Below are positions 6,562 through 13,051 of a stretch of DNA of 14,228 bases, one piece after another. The DNA lies in contig DGEY01000020.1 in the NCBI GenBank assembly GCA_002391385.1, positions 9,721 to 23,948 of the forward strand, read 5' to 3'. Under the pieces are notes generated by a model that saw only the letters and a program-made list of their open reading frames with translations, was not told the DNA's origin and did no database searches. This stretch comes from Firmicutes bacterium UBA3914. Lineage in GTDB: Bacteria; Bacillota; Limnochordia; Darwinibacteriales; Darwinibacteriaceae. The stretch's first letter is position 1. Every line of letters begins with the position of its first letter. A program made the position numbers and the translations under genes.

Positions 6562-7509
6562 GTGACGGAGTGTGGTAAAAGAATGAAAGTGTTTTCGGGG
6601 AATGCCAATCAAGAGCTGGCCAAGGACATCTGCAGCTGCTTAGGCATTCAACTGGGCCAGTCGGAGCTCCTGCGCTTTCAGGACGGAGAGATCCGCTTAA
6701 GAAACGTGGAGACGGTGCGGGGAGCGGAGGTGTTTATCGTCCAGCCTTTGAACTACCCTTCCGCGGAGCACATTATGGAACTTCTGATCATGATCGATGC
6801 CATGCGGCGGGCATCCGCCCGGGAGATCTGTGCAGTCGTCCCCTACTTCGCCTACGCCCGGCAGGATCGCAAGACCCAGCCCCGCGACCCCATTGCGGCA
6901 AAGCTTCTGGCCAACTTGATCACCGCCGCCGGCGCCGACCGGGTGGTTACCCTCGACCTCCACGCCGGGCAGATTCAGGGCTTTTTTGACATCCCCGTGG
7001 ACAATCTCAAGGCCATTCCCATCATTACCGAATACCTGAAGCAGAAAAACCTGCAGGATGTGATCGTGGTCTCCCCCGATGTGGGCGGAGTGGTGCGGGC
7101 CCGGGAGCTCGCGGACCGCTTGAACTGCCAGATCGCGATTGTGGATAAGCGCAGGCCCAGGCCTAACCTGGCGGAAGTGATGAACATCATCGGCGAAGTC
7201 GCGGGCAAGACCGCCATCCTTTTAGATGATATGATCGATACCGGGGGAACAATAGTCAATGCGGCTAAGGCCCTCATGGAAAAGGGCGCGGTGGAAGTGT
7301 ACGCCTGCTGCACCCATGCTGTGTTCTCCCATCCTGCGCCGCAGATCCTCCAGGACAGCCCCTTGAAGGAAGTAGTTGTTACCGACAGCATCCACCTTCC
7401 GCCGGAGAAGCAGTTTCCTAAACTGACCGTCCTGTCCGTGGCGCCCCTCTTTGCCGAAGCCATCCGCCGCATCTACGAGGAGCGGCCCGTGAGCCACCTG
7501 TTCGTTTGA
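6562..7509 (+). CDS. prs: Ribose-phosphate pyrophosphokinase (PRPP synthetase)
   Basis: Transfers pyrophosphate from ATP to ribose 5-phosphate, giving PRPP for purine, pyrimidine, NAD, His and Trp synthesis; cytoplasmic, normally hexameric. With the GTG at 6562 it has 315 residues (B. subtilis 317). Landmarks: FSGNANQELA (11-20), FQDGE (39-43), VVPYFAYARQDRKTQPRDP (92-110) for ATP contacts, LDLHAGQIQGFF (131-142), SPDVGGVVRARELA (171-184), DKRRPRP (195-201) and the PRPP loop DDMIDTGGT (222-230). GTG 6562 follows a G-rich SD (TGGGGGG, 6548-6554) with a 7-nt spacer and matches the B. subtilis N-terminal length. TTG 6547 would overlap that SD, and ATG 6583 would trim the N-terminus to the KVFSGN strand. 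Only 20 nt separate it from glmU, the same pair as in B. subtilis. The promoter of rplY begins within its last codons. Confidence 0.96.
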   Translation: MTECGKRMKVFSGNANQELAKDICSCLGIQLGQSELLRFQDGEIRLRNVETVRGAEVFIVQPLNYPSAEHIMELLIMIDAMRRASAREICAVVPYFAYARQDRKTQPRDPIAAKLLANLITAAGADRVVTLDLHAGQIQGFFDIPVDNLKAIPIITEYLKQKNLQDVIVVSPDVGGVVRARELADRLNCQIAIVDKRRPRPNLAEVMNIIGEVAGKTAILLDDMIDTGGTIVNAAKALMEKGAVEVYACCTHAVFSHPAPQILQDSPLKEVVVTDSIHLPPEKQFPKLTVLSVAPLFAEAIRRIYEERPVSHLFV

Positions 7510-7534
7510 CTGTAACTGACAAGAATGGTATGAT
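7506..7534 (+). promoter_or_regulatory. Sigma-A-type promoter of rplY
   Basis: TTGACT (7506-7511) and TATGAT (7529-7534) are separated by exactly 17 nt, each one mismatch from consensus. TG at 7526-7527 adds an extended -10. The -35 overlaps the prs stop codon (7507-7509). Predicted transcription would begin near 7541, giving a leader of about 20 nt with the rplY SD. This lets rplY, and perhaps pth, be transcribed apart from the glmU-prs run. Confidence 0.8.
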
Positions 7535-7562
7535 AAAGCGGTGTAAAGGAGGGAGCAGTACA

Positions 7563-8198
7563 ATGGCAAACTATCAACTGGCCGTGGAAGAAAGGACCCA
7601 GACCGGGAAAAGCTACAACCGCAAGCTCCGGAGTGAAGGGAAAATTCCCGCGGTAGTCTATGGTTTTGGTCAGGATGCTACCCATATCCAGGTGGCCGCG
7701 CGCGAGGTGGAAAAGGCGCTGGCCGATCCCGCCAGCTTGATCGATCTGCAGCTGGGGGATGGTAAAAAGACGGTAATTGCGAAGGAAGTGCACCGCCATC
7801 CCTTCCGGGGGACGCTGCTCCATGTGGATTTCTACGCAGTGGATCTCAGCAAGAAGCTGGAGGTCACCGTGCCCATTCGCGTTGTAGGCGAAGAACAGCG
7901 CCCCAGCGATGGCGGCGTGGTGGAGACGTACCTCTGGGAGCTGCCTGTGCTCTGTCTGCCCACCGACATCCCCGGCCATATCGACGTGGATGTGAGCGGC
8001 CTGGAGCTGGATCAGGGCCTGACCGTGGGGGAGCTGGCGCTGCCTGAAGGCGTGGAAGCCCTGGGCGGTCCCGAAGAGCTCGTGGTGAAGGTAAGCGTGC
8101 CGCGGGCGGCAGGGGCCGCTGAAGAGGCCGAACCTGAAGAGGCTGAGGAAGCTGAACCAGGGGCCGAAGCGGCTGAAGAAGGCGGAGGAGAAGCTTAG
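7563..8198 (+). CDS. rplY: 50S ribosomal protein L25/CTC family
   Basis: Binds 5S rRNA in the large ribosomal subunit. The 211-residue product is the long, two-domain CTC/TL5 form. The N-terminal 5S-binding beta-barrel covers about 1-95 (RTQTGKSYNRKLRSEGKIPAVVYG style opening at 11-34, then KEVHRHPFRGTLLHVDFYAVD at 74-94). The C-terminal TL5 domain covers about 96-180 (VPIRVVGEEQRPSDGGVV, then LPTDIPGHIDVDVSGLELDQ). The final 30 or so residues are an Ala/Glu/Gly-rich acidic tail. In B. subtilis the orthologue ctc sits at the same place, between prs and pth, and is a general-stress gene under sigma-B. Here the visible promoter is of the housekeeping type. ATG 7563 has AAGGAGG (7546-7552) 10 nt upstream. 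Downstream hairpins separate it from pth. Confidence 0.95.
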   Translation: MANYQLAVEERTQTGKSYNRKLRSEGKIPAVVYGFGQDATHIQVAAREVEKALADPASLIDLQLGDGKKTVIAKEVHRHPFRGTLLHVDFYAVDLSKKLEVTVPIRVVGEEQRPSDGGVVETYLWELPVLCLPTDIPGHIDVDVSGLELDQGLTVGELALPEGVEALGGPEELVVKVSVPRAAGAAEEAEPEEAEEAEPGAEAAEEGGGEA

Positions 8199-8221
8199 TC
8201 TGTAGCTGAAAAGAGAGGGAT

Positions 8222-8256
8222 ACGCACAGTGCCTTCCGCCACTGTGCGTTTCTTCT
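8222..8256 (+). terminator. Hairpin and weak T-tract between rplY and pth
   Basis: ACGCACAGTG (8222-8231) and CACTGTGCGT (8240-8249) form a perfect 10-bp stem with an 8-nt loop. The pyrimidine-rich TTTCTTCT that follows (8249-8256) is a mediocre T-tract. An outer arm pair encloses it: AAAGAGAGG (8210-8218) with CCTCTCTTT (8260-8268). It probably terminates or attenuates rplY transcripts. Because no clear promoter lies between it and pth, read-through may be needed for pth expression. Confidence 0.68.
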
Positions 8257-8281
8257 GATCCTCTCTTTAGGGGGGAACAAA

Positions 8282-8860
8282 TTGAAGGTAGTGGTGGGTT
8301 TAGGCAACCCGGGGCTGCGCTACGCCAGGACAAGGCATAATTTGGGTTTCTGGGTTGTGGACCTGTTGAGTGAAAAGTGGGGCATTCCCCTAACCAAGCA
8401 CAAGTTTGGGTCCAAGGTGGGGGAAGGCCGTTTTTTAACCGAACAGGTGCTGCTGGTCAAGCCCCAGACCTTCATGAACCGCAGCGGGGAGGCAGTGGGT
8501 GACCTGGTGAGGTTTTACCAGCTTGATCCCGCTGATCTCCTGGTGATCTATGACGATCTGGATCTGGCTCCGGGTTTGCTCCGGGTGAGGCCTTCCGGAA
8601 GCGCGGGAGGGCACCGGGGGGTGGCCAACATCATCGACCATCTGCAGTCCGGCGCCTTTCCCCGGGTGCGCATCGGGATCGGATCGCCGCCGGAGCATCT
8701 GGATGCAGCTGCGTACGTATTGCAGGTTATTGATGAGGCAGAAACTAAAATGCTGGAAGAGGCCTGCCAAAGGGCGGCGGAGGCCGTGGAACTGTGGCTG
8801 AAGGAGGGTGTCCAAGCGGCCATGAACCAGTATAACCGGAGGCAGACAAGCGAACCATGA
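8282..8860 (+). CDS. pth: Peptidyl-tRNA hydrolase
   Basis: Releases tRNA from peptidyl-tRNAs that drop off the ribosome; cytoplasmic and essential in most bacteria (spoVC in B. subtilis). At 192 residues it is a typical length. Visible active-site elements: VGLGNPG with Asn9, TRHNLGF with catalytic His19, PQTFMNRSG with Asn66, IYDDLDL with Asp91, and GSAGGHRGVANI, followed by a VRIGIG strand. All residues expected for catalysis are present. The start is TTG 8282, giving the family-typical MKVVVGLGNPG opening. The SD AGGGGGG (8269-8275) lies 6 nt upstream, just after the outer arm of the nested hairpin. Mfd begins 19 nt after the stop. The B. subtilis gene fin, which lies between these two, is absent here. 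Pairing with rplY keeps two translation genes together, as in Bacillus. Confidence 0.96.
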   Translation: MKVVVGLGNPGLRYARTRHNLGFWVVDLLSEKWGIPLTKHKFGSKVGEGRFLTEQVLLVKPQTFMNRSGEAVGDLVRFYQLDPADLLVIYDDLDLAPGLLRVRPSGSAGGHRGVANIIDHLQSGAFPRVRIGIGSPPEHLDAAAYVLQVIDEAETKMLEEACQRAAEAVELWLKEGVQAAMNQYNRRQTSEP

Positions 8861-8879
8861 CCGAAGAGGGGGAAGCACC

Positions 8880-11800
8880 TTGTCGCTACAGAGCTTAGTG
8901 GAACTCATGCGCCAGAGCAGGGAGCTTAGCCTCATTGGTCAAAACATCCGGTCTGGACAGGGCAGAGGGCAGATCATCACCGGCTTATCCGGCAGCCAGC
9001 GCTCCGTGTTGCTCGGGACCATCTACGACCCCAGCCGGGTGATGCTGGTGGTGACGGGGAACCAGAGTCAGGCTGAGAAACTGGCCCAGGACCTCCAGAC
9101 GCTGCTTCCCACAAGCAGGGTGCTGGTTTGGGAAGCAAAGGAGCTCATGCCCCATGAGGAGGCCCCCACCGCTCTGGATCTGCGGGCGGCGCGCCTTGCG
9201 GTACTGCAGGAAGGAAGCAAACCGGGAACAATCATACTAACATCCATCGCGGCCCTCTTGGAGGGGCTGGTGGCTCCGGAACGCATGCGGAATTCAGAAT
9301 TTTCAATAAAGTGGGGCTCCCGCTTAGATCTGGATGAGACCGCGGAGCTGCTGGTGAACCTGGGCTATGAGCGGGTAGCCATGGTGGAAAACTGGGGCCA
9401 GTTCTCCATCCGCGGCGGGATCTTGGATGTGGCTCCCTTCCACCTGCCCCAGCCCGTGCGCATTGAGCTCTTCGGCGATGAAGTGGATTCCCTGCGCAGT
9501 TTCGACTTCGCCAGCCAGCGGTCCCTGGAGAATATGAAGGAAGTTGTGATCAAACCTGCCCGGGAGACTCTCTATGATCTGGAGCAACTGGGCCGGGTTA
9601 AAGATGCCATCTGGGAGGCGGCGCAGCGCCAGAGCGAGCGCCTGCACCGGCTGAAGCTTATGGACGAAGCGGATGAGCTTCTGGCCCGCATCGCCCGCCA
9701 CCTGGAGGCCTTCGATCAGCAGCGCTATTTCCCCGGCATGGACCAGTACAAAGTGTACTTCGGACAGGTAGTTTCCCTCTTGGAGTACCTGCCAGGGGAT
9801 ACCCTGTTGGTATTGGATGAGCCGGTGCGCCTCAAGGAAGCCGCGGTGGGGGCTTCCATGGAGATCGGCGAGCATTTCAGCCAGCTCTTAAGGAAGGGGC
9901 GCATCCTGAGCAGCCTGGCGGATCTTTACTGGGACTGGAACTCCCTTTGGGCCAAGTTCCAGACTTACCGGCCCGTTCACCTTTCCACCCTGGGCAAGCG
10001 GGTGAGCGGGATGGAGACCCTCTCCTCGACGCCCTTGAGCCTGCGCATGCCCGAGCACTTCGGGGGCAAAATCGAGCGCATGCTGCGCCGGGTGCAGCAG
10101 CTGCGCCGGGATCACTACCGCATCCTGATCCTGGTTTCCACTAAAGAACGGGGACAGCGCATTTTGGAACTGCTCCGGGAGGAAGAGATCCCCGCGGTGT
10201 ACGTGGATCAGCTGGGTAAGGAGCTGCAGGTGGGCAACTGCGTGATCACCACCGGGAGCTTGGAAACGGGCTTTGAATTCCCCGCCTTCAAACTCAGCGT
10301 CATCACCGAGCTGGAGCTCTACGGCCGCCCCCGCAAAAAGGCCCGGGCCCCGAAGGTGGAAGAGGGACTGCGCATCGCCCCCCACGAGCTGCGGGAAGGG
10401 GACTACGTGGTCCACATCAACCACGGCATCGGCCAGTACATGGGCATCGAACAGCTGGAGGTGGACGGGCGCCGCAAGGACTATCTGTATATCCGCTATG
10501 CCGGACAGGACCGGCTCTATGTGCCTGTGGATCAGATCCACTTGCTCCAGCGCTACGTGGGCCTGGATGAGGGCGCCCCGCGCCTGAGCAAACTGGGGGG
10601 CAATGAGTGGAACCGGGTGAAAAAGCGGGCTAAGGAATCGGTGCAGGAGATGGCGGAAGGCCTGCTCAAACTCTATGCCGAGCGGGAAGCCGCACCCGGT
10701 TTTGCCTTTCCCCCGGACACCCCCTGGCAGCGGGAGCTGGAGAACTCCTTCCCCTACCAGGAGACCCCCGACCAGATCCAGGCCATCGAAGCGATCAAGC
10801 GGGATATGGAAAAGTCCCGGCCCATGGACCGGCTGCTCTGCGGCGATGTGGGCTACGGCAAGACCGAGGTGGCCATCCGGGCCGCCTTCAAGGCGGTGAT
10901 GGGCGGCAAGCAGGTGGCGGTTTTGGTTCCCACCACCATCCTGGCCCAGCAGCACCAGCGCACCTTTGAGGAGCGCTTTGAGGGATTCCCGGTGAACGTG
11001 GCGGTGGTGAGCCGCTTCCAGACGCCAAAGGAGATCGCCAAGGTGCTCAAGGGCGCCAAGACCGGAACGGTGGATGTGCTCATCGGCACCCACCGGCTTT
11101 TGTCAAGAGATGTGGTGTTTAAGGATCTGGGCCTGGTGATCGTCGATGAAGAGCAGCGTTTCGGGGTGGCTCAAAAGGAAAGGCTGAAGGAAATCGCCCG
11201 CAACGTGGATGTCTTGACGCTGTCGGCAACGCCCATCCCCCGCACCCTGCACATGGCCATGGTGGGGGTAAGGGATATGAGCGTGATCGAAACGCCCCCG
11301 GAGGACCGCTACCCGGTGCGCACCTATGTGGTGGAGTACGATGAGCAGCTGATCCGCCAGGCCATCCTCAGGGAGCTGGCCCGGCAGGGTCAGGTCTATT
11401 TCGTGCACAACCGGGTGCAGTCCATCGAGCATGTCTACTCCGAGCTGCAGAGGATGGTGCCCGAGGCCAGGATCGCCATCGCCCACGGCCAGATGGATGA
11501 GTCGGTTCTGGAACGGGTCATGCTGGATTTTTATAACGGTGAATTCGACATCCTGCTCTGCACCACCATCATCGAAACGGGGATGGACATCGGCAATGTG
11601 AACACCCTCATCGTGGACGATGCGGACCAGCTGGGCCTGGCCCAGCTCTACCAGCTCAGGGGGCGGGTGGGGCGTACCAACCGGGTGGCCTACGCCTATT
11701 TCACCCACCGCAAGGACAAGGTGCTCACGGAAGATGCGGAAAAGCGCCTTTCCGCCATCAAGGAGTTCACCGAACTGGGTTCCGGCATCCGCATCGCCAT

Positions 11801-12386
11801 GCGGGACCTGGAAATCCGGGGTGCCGGCAACCTCCTGGGCCCGGAGCAGCACGGGTTCATCGCCTCCGTGGGTTTTGAGCTCTACTGCCGCCTGCTCGAA
11901 GAGGCCATCCAGGAGCTGAAGGGCCAGGAGAAACCCCAGGTGCCCGATCCCTTCCTCGATCTCAAGGTCGATGCCTACCTGGACGACGCCTACGTGCCCG
12001 ATCCGGCCCAGAAGGTGGAGCTGTATCAGAGGATTGCTAACCTCTCTTCCCTGGAGCAGTGCGATGATCTGGAGGAGGAAATCCAGGATCGCTTTGGCGA
12101 TCTCCCCCCGGCGGCGCGCAATCTGCTGCAGAGCGTGCGCATTAAGATCTTAGCCCGGGAGGTGGGTCTGGAGAGCATCACGGTGCGCCAAAGCAAGTTC
12201 GAGCTCCGCTTCCTGGAGGGGCGGGGTATCGATGTGCACAAGTACGCGGCGCTGCATCAGAAGTACGTGGGGAAGATCTCCTACCGCCATGCCCGGGGCG
12301 GTCAGCTGCAGGTGGAAAAACTGAAGGGGGACGAACAGGCCCTGGCACTGCTTACGCAGGTGCTGGGGGAGATGGCCCATGAATAA
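8880..12386 (+). CDS. mfd: Transcription-repair coupling factor Mfd
   Basis: DNA translocase that displaces RNA polymerase stalled at lesions and recruits UvrA. The 1168 residues are close to the B. subtilis 1177. Order of modules: UvrB-like N-terminal region (about 1-330, with SIRGGILDVAPF); linker; RNA-polymerase interaction domain of the CarD/TRCF type (about 500-570, GDYVVHINHGIGQYMGIE); SF2 helicase lobes with Walker A GDVGYGKTE (655-663), DEEQ box (756-759), LSATPIPRTLHMA and a final QLRGRVGRTNRVAYAYF; then the C-terminal TRCF autoregulatory domain (about 1000-1160). All helicase motifs look intact and no frameshift is seen. The start is TTG 8880 with GAGGGGGA (8865-8872) 7 nt upstream; no better ATG is nearby. 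It is probably cotranscribed with pth. Its last codons carry the -35 element of the spoVT promoter. Confidence 0.97.
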   Translation: MSLQSLVELMRQSRELSLIGQNIRSGQGRGQIITGLSGSQRSVLLGTIYDPSRVMLVVTGNQSQAEKLAQDLQTLLPTSRVLVWEAKELMPHEEAPTALDLRAARLAVLQEGSKPGTIILTSIAALLEGLVAPERMRNSEFSIKWGSRLDLDETAELLVNLGYERVAMVENWGQFSIRGGILDVAPFHLPQPVRIELFGDEVDSLRSFDFASQRSLENMKEVVIKPARETLYDLEQLGRVKDAIWEAAQRQSERLHRLKLMDEADELLARIARHLEAFDQQRYFPGMDQYKVYFGQVVSLLEYLPGDTLLVLDEPVRLKEAAVGASMEIGEHFSQLLRKGRILSSLADLYWDWNSLWAKFQTYRPVHLSTLGKRVSGMETLSSTPLSLRMPEHFGGKIERMLRRVQQLRRDHYRILILVSTKERGQRILELLREEEIPAVYVDQLGKELQVGNCVITTGSLETGFEFPAFKLSVITELELYGRPRKKARAPKVEEGLRIAPHELREGDYVVHINHGIGQYMGIEQLEVDGRRKDYLYIRYAGQDRLYVPVDQIHLLQRYVGLDEGAPRLSKLGGNEWNRVKKRAKESVQEMAEGLLKLYAEREAAPGFAFPPDTPWQRELENSFPYQETPDQIQAIEAIKRDMEKSRPMDRLLCGDVGYGKTEVAIRAAFKAVMGGKQVAVLVPTTILAQQHQRTFEERFEGFPVNVAVVSRFQTPKEIAKVLKGAKTGTVDVLIGTHRLLSRDVVFKDLGLVIVDEEQRFGVAQKERLKEIARNVDVLTLSATPIPRTLHMAMVGVRDMSVIETPPEDRYPVRTYVVEYDEQLIRQAILRELARQGQVYFVHNRVQSIEHVYSELQRMVPEARIAIAHGQMDESVLERVMLDFYNGEFDILLCTTIIETGMDIGNVNTLIVDDADQLGLAQLYQLRGRVGRTNRVAYAYFTHRKDKVLTEDAEKRLSAIKEFTELGSGIRIAMRDLEIRGAGNLLGPEQHGFIASVGFELYCRLLEEAIQELKGQEKPQVPDPFLDLKVDAYLDDAYVPDPAQKVELYQRIANLSSLEQCDDLEEEIQDRFGDLPPAARNLLQSVRIKILAREVGLESITVRQSKFELRFLEGRGIDVHKYAALHQKYVGKISYRHARGGQLQVEKLKGDEQALALLTQVLGEMAHE

Positions 12387-12410
12387 AAGTGGTAACCTGC
12401 GCTTATACTA
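12381..12410 (+). promoter_or_regulatory. Sigma-G-like promoter of spoVT
   Basis: GAATA (12381-12385) and TATACTA (12404-12410) are 18 nt apart. The B. subtilis forespore sigma-G consensus is roughly GMATR, 18 nt, CATNMTA, so every defined position matches except the first C of the -10. The -35 overlaps the last codon and stop of mfd. In B. subtilis, spoVT is transcribed by sigma-G, which makes the match meaningful. Sigma-F recognises related sites and cannot be excluded. Confidence 0.7.
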
Positions 12411-12431
12411 ACCGTAACTTAATCCTGGGAA

Positions 12432-12437
12432 AAGGGG
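12432..12437 (+). promoter_or_regulatory. Shine-Dalgarno that decides the spoVT start
   Basis: AAGGGG ends 7 nt before the TTG at 12445 but only 1 nt before the GTG at 12439. The spacing therefore selects the TTG, which also gives the conserved family N-terminus MKATGIVRRIDDLG. Confidence 0.75.
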
Positions 12438-12444
12438 TGTGACG

Positions 12445-12978
12445 TTGAAGGCAACGGGCATAGTACGACGCATTGACGATCTGGGTCGCGTAGTCATCCC
12501 CAAAGAAATCAGGCGAACGTTGCGGATCCGGGAAGGCGATCCCTTAGAGATCTTTGTAGATAGAGATGGCGAGGTAATCCTCAAGAAGTATTCTCCCATT
12601 GGCGAGCTGGGGGATTTTGCCCAGGAGTATTCAGATTCGCTGTACGAAACAACGGGCCATGTGGCCATAATCACAGACCGGGATGCTGTGGTGGCCATTT
12701 CGGGAGGGCCGAAGAAGCAGTGGATAGACCGCCCTGTGGTGGCTGTGGTGGAAAAGGCTATGGAGTCCAGGCGCAGCATGACCATTCGCCAAGGAGAACA
12801 TCCGGAGGATGAAGTGTGGGATTTTGCCATGCAGGCTATAGCTCCCATCATTGCAGAAGGGGATCCTATCGGGGCCGTTATCCTAGGTACTAACGAAACC
12901 AACCGCCAGATGGGCGAATTAGAACTCAAACTGGTGGAGACCGCCGCGGGCTTCCTGGCCAAACAGATGGAGCAGTAA
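12445..12978 (+). CDS. spoVT: Stage V sporulation regulator SpoVT
   Basis: Forespore transcription factor that modulates sigma-G-dependent genes in B. subtilis and so affects cortex, coat and germination. The 177 residues match the family length (178). Residues 1-52 are an AbrB-type swapped-hairpin DNA-binding domain, nearly identical to B. subtilis (MKATGIVRRIDDLGRVVIPK, then EIRRTLRIREGDPLEIFVDR). The rest is a GAF-like sensory domain, more diverged, with conserved GHVAIITDRDAVVAISG, IIAEGDPIGAVIL and the terminal VETAAGFLAKQMEQ. TTG 12445 is chosen because it gives the exact family N-terminus and good SD spacing; GTG 12439 would add two residues. It follows mfd directly, as in Bacillus, with a sigma-G-like promoter in the junction. 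No terminator is evident in the 73 nt before the flippase gene. Confidence 0.96.
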   Translation: MKATGIVRRIDDLGRVVIPKEIRRTLRIREGDPLEIFVDRDGEVILKKYSPIGELGDFAQEYSDSLYETTGHVAIITDRDAVVAISGGPKKQWIDRPVVAVVEKAMESRRSMTIRQGEHPEDEVWDFAMQAIAPIIAEGDPIGAVILGTNETNRQMGELELKLVETAAGFLAKQMEQ

Positions 12979-13051
12979 AAAGAAAGCGGAAGGACTCCTC
13001 ATAAGCCGCCAGTCCCAGGCGTAAGCATGAGTAGGAAGGGAAGAGCGGCCT

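Noticed and set aside
9888..11093. Reverse-strand open frame of 401 codons inside mfd
   Set aside because: It lies fully within conserved Mfd RID and helicase coding sequence; His/Gln/Gly-rich translation without domains.
12439..12444. GTG 12439 as start of spoVT
   Set aside because: Only 1 nt from the SD and adds two residues before the invariant MKATGIVRRIDDLG start.
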